Below, one piece after another: positions 35,758 through 49,072 of a DNA stretch of 64,000 bases (positions are counted from its first letter, which is position 1; each line of letters begins with the position of its first letter). Source of the stretch: Isoetes taiwanensis (Eukaryota > Streptophyta > Lycopodiopsida > Isoetales > Isoetaceae); the NCBI GenBank assembly GCA_021234155.1, contig JAJEKV010000005.1, forward strand, positions 16,662,089 to 16,726,088. Direction: 5' to 3'. The translations under genes and the position numbers were made by a program. Below the pieces are notes generated by a model. It did not search any database. It had not been told where the DNA came from and was given only the letters and a program-made list of their open reading frames with translations.

Positions 35758-37330
35758 ATAGCAAAAGTATGTTTGGAGCATTCTCTAGAGCAAGGAAGCA
35801 TGATCCTCCCTGCAAACAAGGATGGGAATGCTCTTCTCTAAAGTTGAAGCTGGAAGCTTCTTTCAAGTTTTTATGTTCTGTATACTTCCTAGTCTTGTGG
35901 CCATTTTGCCTCTTAACCACAAGATACCAGGCTTATATTCGTCCTGTATCAGGCTTATTTTGTAAGGAAGTTCTTGTAAGACAGGTTTTTCTATATCAGA
36001 TGTTCATATAAAATGCTCTATAGTATGTTCCAACTCATTGTGACAGTTGTTGGATGTAATAATCTCATTATTATGGTCATGGCAGATATTTGGTCTGTGC
36101 AAATAGCTCACTTTTCTGTTATTTATCTGTGGCCTGGAGCATCACGGTTTGCATACTACCTGCAAAACATAGCAATCAGCTTTGCATACGTCCTTGGAAA
36201 GCCCATAGTTTGGTGTTGGTTTAAGAGATATGTAGCGTTCCTGTTACATAAAAGCAGGCTAAAAGGTCTCCTCTTGGGTCATAAGGTCCTGGATGGTTTT
36301 GTCTTGCCATGCAGCTCTCCTAGTCAACAGTTTCTGGACTATAACGGTCTCTGGGGTCCCTTGCCGTCTTTCAACCATATTCTAAGGAAGATATCTAGTT
36401 CAATAAATCTGATCTGTGGCTGCTTCTGGGGTGATCAATCGATACCCTGTAAAGATGGAATCGCTGCCATTTCTCTATATTGGGTGACGCTTATTCCGAT
36501 GCATGTATCACTTCTATTTACGATCTTAAGCAAGTTTTTATATCTCCCCTTCTATTTTACCAATAATATTGAGATATTTTACGCTCGCCTCAATGGTATA
36601 TGGCTGGGTCTTATCCTAGTGATGGGGGGCATGCTGTCTCCCAGACTTATGTTGTCCCCTCTGTGGGACATTTTCTCGAGTATCCTCATAGGCGGAATGT
36701 TTCTAGGTTCTATGATTGTGAAATGGAAGGACGACAACTCTACGCTTTATGGTGCAGATTTACAGTCCCTATGTCTATCCACTTTGAAAAACAACTTTAG
36801 CATACCTTTTTTGTCACCCACACGGAGGATCTTGAGATATTTCATCAACATCGACATATGGAAGGTGTTGCCCCTATGGGACACCTTGGTACTTCTTTTT
36901 AAAAGGGCAAGTGTGTGCACTTTGGAATTTCTTCTCAAAAGGACAAAGAAGTGTCCATTATCATACCCCTCCTCTTTATATATGATGGAAGCTATTGAGG
37001 GGGGGTTCCATATTTTCTTGAGTACTTCCAGAAGCTTGTCTCCCATTTGGGATGTGATGGAATTCTTTCCAAAAAGGGCTAATATGGGTACCTCAAGTTG
37101 CCCCTCTTCAGTGTGTCTAAGGGGGTCCATCTATAAAGGGACTTCCCTAACTCATTTATCCTCCCTTGTGTTGAAACCCTTACCCCCAGATGCTCTCCTA
37201 GGTGTTGTTCCCTTGATATGACTATTCCCACTTGGTACTTGGTGGGGAGGTGTGACCCTGCCAGGAAGGAACATAGATATGCCCTTGTACCTAGGGTTGG
37301 AAGGTTGGCTGTAGTTATAACCTCTTTGGG
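35758..37330 (+). other. Inter-ORF region of the LINE with a 402-codon open frame
   Basis: A frame of 402 codons (36013-37221) is open but very hydrophobic (rich in L, I, F, S) and resembles no family I know. In a second plus frame, 36550-36900 has a more protein-like reading (VPSVGHFLEYPHRRNVSRFY, DCEMEGRQLYALWCRF), which suggests that this other frame was once coding. If so, the 402-codon frame is its shadow. Plant L1 elements normally have only a short ORF1-ORF2 spacer. Confidence 0.45.
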
Positions 37331-38113
37331 ATGATCATTGTTTCTTGGAATTTGCGTGGCATCAAAGGAGCACTCAAATGTGCTAGAGTCTTAGCGGCAA
37401 TTAGATCAATGAAGGCGGACATTGTCATGCTATAGGAACATAGGCTCCCTGACTTTGAGGCAAGATCTCTTGGCAGCTGGGTGGGTAATGGCTATTGCTC
37501 TTTTAGTTGTGCAGCTCAGGGAACTAAGGGAGGTACTTGTATTCTTTGGAAAGGTCAGGCTCAGAAAAGCCATTTCTTAGGACTAGGGGGCAGATGGCAG
37601 TCAGTTATATTTGAAAACAATAACTGTCAGTGGGAGCTTATTAATGTTTACACCTCCAATAAACCTGCTGAGAGGGCAATAATGTGGAACAATATTGAGA
37701 GTTGGATATCCCAGCACGAGAATGTGGTTGATAACTGGATATTTGGGGGTGACCTGAATATGACTGACATGTGGGATCAAAAAGTGGGTTTGCATAGGAA
37801 TCTGCAGGAAGAGGAAGAGCGTGCCTGGCTTTCTCTAATCAACAGTGCAGGCTTTTCTTTAGTTCCTTCCTCCAATACTACATTTTCCTGGTCTAACAAA
37901 CATAAGGGTCAGGATAGAGTGTATTGTTTGCTTGATAGATTCTACCTGGCCAACAAATCTGCTGGATTTATGGACAAGTCTTATGTTGAAGGAGATCTTG
38001 CACTCACTAATTCAGATCATGTTCCGCAGAGGCTTACACTTGAAGATATCCCCTCTGCCAGGAAATCAGGTAATATTCCTTTCAAGTTCAACGTCTCATG
38101 GTTAACCAAATAA
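37331..38113 (+). pseudogene. LINE ORF2 endonuclease domain
   Basis: The frame starts MIIVSWNLRGIKGALKCARV, the N-terminal motif of plant LINE AP-like endonucleases. A TAG at 37433-37435 replaces the expected glutamine of the catalytic (Q)E motif before EHRLPDF. Further on are GGTCILWKG, INVYTSN, IFGGDLNMT (catalytic GDLN), TFSWSNKHKG and the terminal TNSDHVPQ (SDH motif). It ends at a stop at 38111-38113. The cut it would make in target DNA primes reverse transcription. Confidence 0.85.
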
Positions 38114-38395
38114 GTGTTCTGTAGCCCTTTTAAGGCTTTTCTCGGCTCACTAAAAAATCAGGACAACTCCCCTTCCATGAAGGCATGGGCCCATAAGCTC
38201 AACCTCATGAAAGTTTGGATTAAGAAATGGGGAAGAAATAGGCTCTGATCTTTAAAAAGGAAAAGGATCTTGTCTACAATAGTCTCCGTATTGTTAAGCA
38301 GGAGCTTTTTAGCGACCACTACAATCGAGACAAACATGCTTTGGAGGAGGAGCTCGAAAGCAAAGCTAAAGCTATAGAAGAGGAGGAAGCAAGGG

Positions 38396-39520
38396 GTGCA
38401 GCTATACGCTCCAAAACTAAATGGTATGCTGAACTTGATCATGAGAATTCTAAGTGTTTTTAGACTGGCTGGGGCTAGATTAGCAGAAAATAGCATTACT
38501 TCTATCAAAGATCAAAATCAGGCTCTCTTGACAAATCAGGATGAAATCAAGCGCTTCATTAGGGGAAACTTCCAAGACCAATTTAAAGAGGAGCCGCTTC
38601 CATCCATATATAGATCGGAAATCACTAGATGGCTGCCAAAGGTTGATTGGGCATACTTGGTTTCGGAAGCTGATAATCAATCCTTACTTCAACAGTTAGG
38701 GGATGAAGAAGTTTATAGAACTCTTTGTTCCTTGGCAACCGGAAAATCCCCTGGTCCAAACGGATTTCCCCCGGAGTTTTTCAGAGAGTTTTGGGAATTC
38801 TTGGGGCAGGACTTCCTCAGGGCTATTAGAGGTGCATGGAACTCCCAGCTTTTACATCCTTCCTTGGCGGCTGGATTCATCACTCTCGTGCCTAAAGTGT
38901 CAAGACCTCAGGTTATCAATGAGTGGAGACCTATTGCGTTGACCAATGTCCTATATAAGGTCATCATGAAAGTTATGGCTAACCATCTGAAACCTATTCT
39001 AAATAGGATTATTGGCAGAGAACAATCAACCTCTCTCCCTGGAAGAAACATTCTGGATAATTATTTGACTGCAAGGGAAGGGTTACATTGGTGGAGGGTA
39101 TCAAGACAGAACTGTGTGTTGATAAAGATGGATTTCAGGAAGGCCTATGACTCTCTTAGAAAGGAGGATCTGTAAGAGGTGATGGCTCATATGGGTTTTC
39201 ATATACAGTTTGTTGATATTTCTATGGGCATGAACAAATTAGCATCAACACCGGTGCTTGTTAATGGTGAACCATCTGGCCTCTTTGACCTCCGAAAAGG
39301 TATCACGCAAGGGAATTCAGAGGGTTCAATGAGTGGTCTCTCTTTACCTGGTAGTGCTGACGAGCTCACAATTATGCAATATGCTGACGACACCTTCATG
39401 TTTCTCAGATTTGATGATGGTAGCTTTCAGGCATTTCGGGACGTTCTTCTGGCTTTTGAGATCATATCTGGGATTGGTCTTAACCTTAACAAATGTTCCA
39501 CTCTATGTCGAGGCGTGTAA
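38396..39520 (+). pseudogene. LINE ORF2 reverse transcriptase domain
   Basis: The frame shows ATGKSPGPNGFPPEFFREFW, ITLVPKVSRPQ, WRPIALTNVLYKVIMKVMAN and LPGRNILDN. Motif A, KMDFRKAYDSL, ends at a stop at 39173-39175. The next frame (39179) continues with VNGEPSGLFDLRKGITQGN and MQYADDTFMFL, the catalytic YADD (about 39376-39387). Between RKGITQGN and YADD a piece of the palm is shortened. This is the L1-type plant reverse transcriptase, now inactive. Confidence 0.9.
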
Positions 39521-40870
39521 CATTGGCCAATGTTGTCCTTGCTGCCTCTCACATTTTCTTCTCGTCTGTAATAGTGGCGCATAAATTTGTGTATAACCAG
39601 ATCCAGGTCATAATCAGAAAATTCATCTGGGGAGGTATGGCCAAGGTTGGTTGGTCTGAATTATGTAGAGATAAGAAAGAAGGTGGTCTTGGTTGCAAAG
39701 ATCCCTTCTCTCAGGCTCAGGCATTAGCAGCTAGATACGTATGGAGAGTACTGCAAGGTGACACTTCCCCTGCCCTGGTATTTGTCAGATATTGGTTTCA
39801 ACGGTGTAAACTCAAAAGCAAGCCTTCCCTCCCAAGGGATGATTTCGGGGCTGCCTTTAGAGACTTTAAGATAGCCCCAGGTACCTCTCCTGTTATGAGA
39901 AGAATACTCCATGCATGGGCGAAGGTGCAGCCATTATGCTCCCCTGCTGAGCTACCTCCACATGCTAGTAAGGTCAATCTTTTTTGGAATATTAGGGTTT
40001 GGGGATCAAGGAATCTTCCTCTTGCACTAGTACACCCCCGGATCTATAGTAAGTGGAAAGTTCACGGGATCTCTAGGCTATCTCACCTTTGGGAGAATGG
40101 TAGATGGATCTCTTGGTCCAAACTAAAAGGGTTGGTCCCAAACGCTGGCGAGGGTGATAGGTCTGAGGGAAACCCAAGCTAATATCTCTGGTCTCTCTGG
40201 GCTGGAGGGTCCTGAAGAAAGTTGGAAATGTGTGGAATCCCCTTCTTACGAGGTAGCTAATGTATATCGAGCGCTTCGTGGAGAAGTTCCCCTTAAAGCC
40301 GAGCTCATTCTAGGGGTCAATAGACCAGCCACTATTCAACTCCTTGCCAACTCCTGGAAGTCCATGTATTCCTGAAGAATCCAGTTCTTGCAGTGGACAG
40401 CCCTTCAAGGTGGTCTCTCCTCCAATGCTAAGCTCTTCCTAAGAGGTATATCAGCAAGTGACATGTGCCCTCTAGGTTGCCAAGTCAGCGAATCTACTGC
40501 ACACGTGTTTTTTTGCCCCAGGATTTTTGATTTCTGGAGGTGGGCTACTCCTATTCTAGGACTTGACTTACACCAACTCAACTGGCGAGGTATTATAATT
40601 TCATCTGGGAGCTGCCAAATTACTACTTCATTGGTATCAATTGCCCTTTGGGTGATCTGGAAGCGTCGGTGTCAGGTTGCTTACGGGGGGCAAGATGTTA
40701 GCATTGATAAAATTAAAAGCCTCTTCAATATGGAAGTGGCCTTAATGGCGCTAGCCCATCAAGGAAGATGGGTAGGAACTATAACAAGGAACTTGATAGA
40801 ATTGGCAGGCTTGAAGGTTTTTACACATACAATAAATTCTTTGATTCTCATAGTATCACTGTGCTTTTAG
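39493..40870 (+). pseudogene. LINE ORF2 C-terminal part with zf-RVT-like domain
   Basis: Three overlapping frames (39493-40182, 40154-40375, 40388-40870) carry the thumb and connection region (KFIWGGMAKVGWSELCRDKK, GGLGCKD) and then the zinc-binding domain (CPLGCQVSESTAHVFFCP, Cys/His spacing C-x3-C-x8-H-x3-C) with ALWVIWKRR downstream. Each frame is ended by a frameshift or stop. Confidence 0.8.
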
Positions 40871-40879
40871 AGGTCACTG

Positions 40880-43580
40880 CCTTGTCTCTGGAAGGACACC
40901 ATTCCACATACCGAACCAAGTGTCATCCTGTCCTTATCCATAGCGGCAGACTATAGCAGACACACCAAACACTATGTTGATCATGTGCAAAAACCATCAA
41001 TAATTATCTCCTATACTAGTATGTTGAAAGGGCCGTTAAATATCAAAATTGGTCTATCTCATGCCCTATCAATGTCTATCCCTTCCAAAATTGTACAAAA
41101 GTTAAAGACCTTGAAAAGGCCAACCTTGCTCATTCCACACCATTGTAGTCGGAGATTTCGTAATTTACTATATAAATGTCTCCTCTGTGTTTCACTAAGC
41201 GACCACAAATTGCATGAAACCCAATTATTTTGCGAAACCCCCTAACAAATGCCCCTCTAAAATCATACATAGTTTAGAATCAACTGTGGCAATCTAAATT
41301 TAGAGCCCTAAAGCTACAAACATTAGAAATAGAAGCAACAATAGAATGTGTGATTTACCAGTAATCTATCTACGCTCCAAACAGTAGCACACAAAGCTTG
41401 CTTTAATACACCTGCATGTTAGAAGAACACACATTAGAAACAAAGCAGAAGGATGATTAAGTACAACAATCTCATGTTCTTTGCAAACTACTACATATTA
41501 ATGGTGCCGGAGATTCTGGTCCCTCTATGGTTATCAACACTTTGAGAATGCGGTTTTTACTTTGATTGACATCTAATTAAGTTATATAATTGATTCATTT
41601 CACTTCAACGACCTTAAAATGCGAAAACCCGATAGTTGATAGAGATGTGATATGCATCAATGTAGTGAATCCTCTAAAACAGGAGCCCAAAAGTGGATAT
41701 ATAGAGCATATCATTGAGATATAGCATTGTGCTTCCATTTGTATGCAGAGAAAAATAGTTGTTGAGGTATTTTCCTCTTCGTCAATACCCAAATATGAGG
41801 CTTTTTTCGCATATGATAGCACAAACTTTGCCTTGTGGGACCTGCATGTTAGAAGAATACACTTTAAAAAATAGAGTGAATAGCACATTTTTGAAGTTAA
41901 CATTTTGCATGTCAGATTAGAGGTCTAGATAACTTGTTCCAAGAAAGGGAGCATGTTATAAAATGTTGAACTTGACCCAATGTTGTCAAATAGATCCAAG
42001 GTCTATATTTGAATCTATATTTGAATGGGCTAACATTTCAAAATGAGTTATCATATAATGAAGCACTTGTATCTTCCATTTTGACACACCATTTGCCCTT
42101 GTAACCATCCACATATAAGAAAAAGAACTAAAGATGATATGTTATTTCATTTCGTATAAGCCTATTTGTCTCTGCAAGTCATACAGATGTAAGCCTATTT
42201 AAGCCACTATATTCTCAAGCTGTTTAGCATGAATAAATGGACTTACCAGTTTATGTAGCAAACGCCATGTTTGCTACTTAATTTCGAGTGTAAATAAAGG
42301 TGAATTGACCTAACCTGCTAGGATTTCACATGCAAGAGTATATCTTCCATGAATCGGAGGTATCACCACTCACACAAAAATGCCTAGTTGTTTATTTATA
42401 GCTTCTTATCTCTTGCTTGATTGTGGTCTAGTGAGGAAATTTGAGAACCTATCTTACGACTACGCTACCAAACAAAGCAAATTGTCTCTAAATATCAGAT
42501 CTAAATTGATGGGACTACAACTGCAAAACAAAGCACCATCTCTAGAAATGTACTAAAAGAAGTAGTTAACAAATGGTAAGAAATGAAAGGAATATAGATA
42601 CCTCAGAGGAATCAAACATGCAATAAACTTGTTAGTTTCATGCAATAAACTCGTTATGACCAGCTCATGTCTAGTTGCTAAAAAAGAAATGGTTAGAAGC
42701 AAAGGGAATATAGATACCTCAGAGGAATCAAACATGCAACAAACTCTGTAGTTTCATGCTAAGCCACGGCGAGGAATAAGCATACCGCTAAACATAGAAT
42801 CCCCAACAAGCATAATTCCAGATGCAGAAATGGGCTGCAAAGGCATTGTCAATATAATCTTTGAGTAATTGCACCACTAAAAAATATGTATGACATTGTC
42901 ATTAAAAACAAAAGAATTGATTGGGATTAATAAAAAAATCCCATAATCATATGAATACATAATGCATTTTCTCTCAAAAGTAATACATCAGGAACTATAA
43001 TTCCTAGTAGGAAAGAAGTTAACTTGCTAAAACCCGACCTGTTTCCAGTAGAATTGACACGCACATGCTCTCTTAGACCAATCTTGTTCTGCAGATCATA
43101 ACCTGATGGCAAATATTTGTGCAAAAAATTCTAATGGGGCCTCTTTTTTCCTGTCAGTAATGAGCCCATCATGGGGAATAGATCAAAGGATTACTTCAAA
43201 GCTAAGAAAGGATAACTTCAAAGCTTTGAGCTAGGACAAAACAAACAATAGAAGAAACAGAGGCTATAAAAATCACCTTTGAGAGTTGGAAATCGAAGAT
43301 GGAAATTCTAATAATCTGTAAAAAAAGAAGAAGCAATCATCTGGATTGATTGCAAAAGGGCTAATATTACGACAATGTCCAATCTCCCACTACAAACTGA
43401 AATGAAAATGATCCCAACTGCAAAATCGAAATGGAAAAGTAAGGCGTAAGGGAAATAATCATTCTTCAAGAAGATAAAAATGCCACGATATACTATGTTG
43501 CAGTCGCTCCCCTGAGTCAAAACGCCAAAACATAGATATAGATGGGTTATAGAGAATTTAAAATTGGTATTGCAGCGTCC
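40880..43580. other. Intergenic sequence with one 116-bp tandem pair
   Basis: aatatagatacctcagagga, then atcaaacatgcaa-aaact, occurs at 42591 and 42707. At 43586-43617 there is an (ataga)n-like tract (aatagaataaatagaataga) similar to the tail of the LINE at 24632. No coding region is recognised. Confidence 0.5.
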
Positions 43581-43689
43581 CGCAAGAATAAAATAGAATA
43601 AATAGAATAGAATAGAATTTTAGCAGGGGGGAGAGAGAACGCTGCAATGCATGCGTCTGCTCAAGCGGTGTTCCCACACAAAAATCAAA

Positions 43690-44150
43690 ACCTTCCCTTT
43701 TTAATAAAGAAGATAATACAACTCATACATTGTGATTTATTTGATATGTTTGAAAAATATGTACCTAAAGACTTTCATAGATCATTGTTTGAACCTTCCA
43801 ATTCATGTTTATACTTGAGAAACGGATTAAATTTTCTATAACTAATGCCAACTTTGACAAGAATCAAATTTGGTTGTCTGGATTCCACTGGGATCCTTCG
43901 TAAAATTGATAGCAGCATCAGGAGATAGTAGATTCAATTTGTAGGCTCGTGGAATGTGCATTTTGGAAAGCAACACTGAGGTACCAAGCCCTACATCATA
44001 TAATCATCAAAGCTTGAAATGGAAGCAAAAAGATGAATGTTTGGTATTCTAAACTGAGGTTAAGGTTACTTCTATGTTAGATTATAGAATTATAATACAA
44101 CTGATATATTGTGATTTATTTGACATGTTTGAAAAATATGTACCTAACGT
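43690..44150 (+). repeat. One full unit plus start of the next of the 375-bp repeat
   Basis: tacaactcatacattgtgat at 43719 and tacaactgatatattgtgat at about 44097 mark one period of some 377 bp. The interior matches the arrays at 23822 and 31115. Confidence 0.85.
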
Positions 44151-44162
44151 TTTTAACCATAT

Positions 44163-44275
44163 AAGGGCCATTTTTTGGGTTGCCCCTAGGGGGGCAAACC
44201 CTTGTTTATGTGGGTTTATGGCATATCCTAGGTATATGCTAGAATATACCTAGGATATCTTGATGATAATACTCC
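44163..44275 (-). repeat. Inverted copy of the 30135-30247 repeat
   Basis: Reverse complement of the segment at 30135-30247, including the near-palindrome gggttgcccctaggggggca. Confidence 0.65.
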
Positions 44276-44377
44276 AAACACGCTATTCGGTCCGTAAACT
44301 CTGGTCGCCTCCTGCTCGGATCCGGGATGCTCCAACCCATGGAATCGGCGAGGCGACCTAAGATTTTCCTTTCAGAA

Positions 44378-46080
44378 TTTATGTCCGCAGTTGCAAGGAT
44401 CGGACATGCCATCGAGAAAGTGGTAGTTCATCCTTTAGTTCTTTTAAGCATTGTCGACAATTATAATCGCGTCGCAAAGGATACCCGCAGGCGTTCTGCT
44501 TGGATCTACATTTCGTGGTCGTGTTGATATCACAAACAGCTACGCATGTCTGAAATAATTCTGAAATTTGTTTCCTGGCCAAGGATTTAGGGTTTCAATT
44601 AGGTCTGTTTTAGTTATTTCTTAGCTTCTCTTCTGCTGTAACTTTACAAGCACCTTTTGAAGAGGGCGGCGGGGGATGCCAACATTTGGTTTCTTGATCA
44701 CAACTATCATGAGGCAATGTTCGATATGTTTAAGAGGATCAATGGTAAGCATTTTTTGGCTTTAATGTTACTGCGAGACAATAGATTAAACAACAAATTT
44801 ATCTATTTACTCATGGTGTTGTCCTACCCATGACCAGCAAAGGAGCATGTAATTGGTTGGTATAACACTGGTCCAAAACTAAGAGAAAATGATTTAGACA
44901 TCCATGAGTTCTTTCGGAAGTAAGCTATTTTTTTCTGGATTTCTGAATGTAAATGTTAAGCTATTTTTGAATGTAAATTTTTAGGCTTTTTTTTTTTATT
45001 AATAAAGATATTTGTCTTATTTCCATAGTTATGCTCCAAATCCAGTGTTAGTGATTATTGATGTTCAACCAAAAGAGCTTAAGCATTCCAACAAAGGCCT
45101 ATTATGCAATTGAAGAAGTCAAAGAGGTAGGAATATCAGGAAACTAGGTTTTTTTAAAAGGTTGAACTTGTTTTGTTCCTTGTGCAGAATGTGACACAGA
45201 AAAGTCAGAAGGCTTTTATTCATGTTCCATCAGAAATTGGGGCATATGAAGCTGAAGAAATTGGTATGATGCTCTAAAATTTTTGTGCTATATATGCTAG
45301 AAATAAGGTTTTCTGCAAAGGCTTCCGTGTCCTCCTTACTTGGAGAATAGATCATAAACAGTTGTTGCTATTGTTTTATATATACATTTTGTTTTCACCA
45401 GGTAAACCTATAATAAAAGATTTTAGACAATAGTAATTTCTATATGCCATTTGCAGGAGTGGAGCATTTACCGAGGGATGTGAAGGATGCAACTATCAGT
45501 ACATTGGCAATAGAGGTGTGTTGAGTTCAAAGCAACTTAGAATCTTTGGACTATTAACTAGAAATCTTTGGGCTATACTTTTATCATTCTTTGGTTTGCA
45601 GATTGGAACAAAGCTTGTTTCCCTAAAGGGCTTGGAAGCTAGATTGAAGGAAATACACTCGTATTTAGATCACGTAGTTGATGGCAGATTGCCTCTCAAC
45701 CATGAAATACTATACCATTTGCAGGTACTGTTTTCCGTTTAGCACGTGCCACATCACTTTTCTCTGATTGTTGCTTTAAATATTTTCCAGGATGTATTCA
45801 ACCTTCTTCCAAACTTGAACGTAGCATTTATTGGCTGTTATTTCCCAATTAGGCTTTTTTATTTAATAGCTTTCTTTCATGTGCGGTGAAAACAAATGAC
45901 ATGATGCTTGTCATCTATCCGTCATCTTTAATCCGTAGTGTCATCTCATTACACAATCGATAAACAATAAGGTAAGCGTTCGGTAACTATATCACATTAG
46001 ACATGTCGGTCATTATATTAAGACTCTTTTAATGTGTTTTGCGGATGCTTAACAAAGAACATGAAAGGCTTGCGGATGCT
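44378..46080 (+). pseudogene. RPN8: 26S proteasome subunit RPN8 (MPN-domain) pseudogene with introns
   Basis: RPN8 is a non-catalytic MPN-domain subunit of the proteasome lid. The exon-like blocks follow the family in order: 44378-44555 ([20 protein letters not shown], then [14 protein letters not shown]), 44651-44744 ([20 protein letters not shown]), 44838-44919 (EHVIGWYNTGPKLREND), 45029-45126 (YAPNPVLVIIDVQPKEL), 45188-45263 (KSQKAFIHVPSEIGAYEAEE), 45457-45515, 45602-45724 (LPLNHEILYHLQ), 45791-45820, 45870-45971 ([10 protein letters not shown]) and 46048-46080. Most splice sites are kept. Lesions: a deletion and shift after DTRR, a one-base shift after PKEL and a shift in LHN-INNK. The start is not conserved. 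It is therefore a duplicated, non-processed pseudogene. Confidence 0.85.
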
Positions 46081-46089
46081 ACTTCTTCT

Positions 46090-48940
46090 AGTATTACTTG
46101 AGTTCTGCGACTTGATGTACTTTCCTATTTTGATTGGATCTCTCTTCATGAAAGGACTCCATTGTCTCAACTCCTATTGGCTGTCCTTCCATCCGAGGTG
46201 GTTTTCATGTTATAATGAATGTCCTTCACATACCATCTTCCCCTATATGTGAACGAACTTCTTTATCAGTTTCTTAGCTGATGCAATCTATCACATGCTA
46301 TACTTATAAACTTGTGGCATGAGCTGGAACATCTGATATGAAACTAATATGATAGTTGAAACTGGTGACATGTTAATTTATTTCTTCTTTCATGCGTCTT
46401 CAACTGTTATCTGAGTTTACCTTGTTCTACAAATAAGAGGAAGTATGAGCAGATCTCTGCAGTCTAGATTGTACACTAATTGAAGTATGAAACAAAAATC
46501 CACCTCGGGCTGACACAAACATTGATATAACTTTAGTCTTTGCGCAAACATTTTCGTCATTTACTGCTAGCAGAAAGATCTAATGATGATAAACTTTCTG
46601 TCCAAAGAGCACATAGGCAGAAAAGAAAAATTCAAAGCACAAGGAATGTGGTGTAACCATGTAAACGCTGCCATAGAGGCCGTGAAGTTTGGCACAAAAA
46701 TAGTAAAGTCTATGCTCTAGATAATTTTAAGCAAAGTCTTGACATTGTTGTGGAGTCTCGAGACAAGCAGTCACTATGTCTCATAGAATATGTATCATAA
46801 TCTAGGAGGAATAGTTTATAATAAGAGCATGACCATGGAAAAGAAGTATTGAAGGGTGATGGAATAAAATCCAAAACCATGGCCTAGAGGGGGTACAGCG
46901 TGGGAGTTCAATAAAATTCTCTTTCTAGAAAGTGAGACGAGTCAATGCTTGTAGACTATGGAAAATAGCGTTAGCAATGATCATCTCTTGATTTCTACTT
47001 AACCCCAGTGTATGGAGTCGAATAATGGATAATATGAAGCACATGAACTTAGTGTAGATTATGTCATGGGGGTGAAAGAAAATCGCTACCCAAACATCTG
47101 CTAGGGAGAGTATTTGAAGCTTTGGAGTGCATGGTTAATTTCACACTGGGATTCTCTTATATCGTGTCGTCATGAATATATCGTAATTGAATCTCATAAG
47201 AAGACTGAGTCTTGTCGTTGCCGCCAGTTGGATGCAACCATTTCGGTTGTTGTTGGGCAAGATTCTAGACTCTTGAGCTATCCGTTCCAAGTTCTCCTCA
47301 AATTGCAAAACTACTTTCAATATAGTTTGTATCTAAAATAAATGCATAGTTGTTAGGAACTCAGACTTGCATGCTTTCCTAAACACTTGATTGGGTTTTT
47401 CAAATGTTTCATAACCATATTTATATAAAGTTGTTGCAAGGGAAGAATTAGCGTCGGTTCCAAATGATGTGAAACAGGTCTAGTGGTGAAGAGAAAATGG
47501 TATAAAGGCTTAAGATTTCTTTTAGGATTCATTTCAATCCCTTGAGATTGCCTCAACTTTTTTTGTACATTTTTTAAATGTTCCATTAGGCTCTCCAAGA
47601 TCCCTATAGATTCTTCAAGATTCATTTAAATTCTGTAGTTGACTTTCTCTTCAAGATTATTTTATTAGATTCTTATATATTCCTTTAGATTTCTTACAAT
47701 CCCTTAAAATTTCCTCAAGATACCTACAAGAATCTCTAGAGTTGCGCCATAATTGGGCCATGTAACCACACATTCCTAACCTCCAATATAGTAAGTCATA
47801 AGCATTTGAATTTGGCTTTGCGAAAGAAGGCAAGGGGTAAGTGGATCGTTGGAGAGATAAATGGATCGTTGGAGATCGGGGCAGAGTATATGGAAGTCTA
47901 TGGGTTGGTGGTATTGAGAGCCACAAGGTCTGTAAATGGCATGTTATGTTCCCTAGGATGTTGGCGTGCCTGAACTGGGTACAGTCCTTATATCTTTATT
48001 GTTATTGAGACATAATTCATTTTCTAGTCCATTCATACCACGACCTACAAGCAAAATATAAGAAACCCATAATAATGTCAAACTCGAAATACTCGAAAAG
48101 AAGAATCAAGAGTCTTTATGGAGCACAACAATACATGAGAGATCTATAATATAGAACTCTAAATACTCGAGAAGAAGAATCAAGAATCTATAGAGAACAC
48201 ATGAATATGTATATGGTCGTGAGGATGCAAGAAAATATGAGGACTCGATTAAGAATGGTTCACCACTATGCCGAACCAAAATTAACTGACACCAACCAAG
48301 TTAAACGTGCATATTAGAAATGGGATTACTACATCGTCAAGGCACTTAAACACACATATTCGAAATGGGATTGTTATATTACCAAAGCAGGAATTAGTCC
48401 TTTTGTACCATTGCGTACTCTATTCTTAATATTTGTATGCATTCACTAAGAAAATTAAAGCATGTATTCATACCGGCCCTGTACAATTTCCATTACTAAT
48501 ATAACTACAAAAAGCATTCTTCATAAATGGCTAATATGTTTTAGACAAAGATCATAATCACGTCAATCCTAATTGGTCTAGGTACTGACCTTTGCAAGCC
48601 TCTTCTTGGTCCATGTACAATTCATAAACAAAACAAAACAACACAAAACAAAACCCCACGTTCAAACCATTAATAAGCCCCGACACATAAAATGACCCAA
48701 CAAGAACCATGAAAACGAAACGACAACAAGAAACATGAAAACACATTCTCGGGCCATATAGGGCAACCCTCCGTGCGCAGCACCTTGTTTCTTATTTTCT
48801 AAAGCCCTATTTTTCCCTTAGAAAGCTACGTGTCATTTTTAGGAGAAAGCATCAATCAAGAATATGCTAAAAACATATTTCTATCACAAATACGTATGTT
48901 GGAAAGTTGCAAAAGATGATAACGGGTCCGGGTTCCTTTC
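46090..48940. other. Intergenic sequence, nothing recognised
   Basis: A diverged ~71-bp tandem pair (aaatactcga-aagaagaatc) lies near 48087-48190. Between 47510 and 47730 aagatt/ttcaagatt-like phrases recur. No gene is seen. Confidence 0.4.
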
Positions 48941-49072
48941 CTTTTTTTGTTTCCAGGAAAAGAATTTCGACTTTTTCCCTGCACATCTGTTTTCCCAGAT
49001 CTCTTGCATTTGAATCCTTGGATTTGGATATGGAGACCTGAATTCCGGCGAGCATCTAATCGGTTTGTAACA

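Larger units (their letters stand above)
33470..40870 (+). mobile_element. L1-like LINE, nearly full length but decayed
   Basis: Domains appear in the order expected for plant L1 elements: a DUF4283-type ORF1 with a zinc knuckle (34247-35757), an AP-like endonuclease (37331-38113), a reverse transcriptase (38396-39520) and a C-terminal zf-RVT-like domain (about 40388-40870). Every part has stops or frameshifts. The region 33470-34246 contains further open stretches in shifting frames that may be ORF1 upstream sequence. About 1.5 kb separates ORF1 and the endonuclease, much more than usual. No A-tail or target duplication was found, so the limits are approximate. Confidence 0.85.

Noticed and set aside
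36013-37221. 402-codon frame as a membrane-protein gene
   Set aside because: Its hydrophobicity follows from T-rich codons, another frame reads more like protein, and it sits inside a LINE. It is kept only as an observation.
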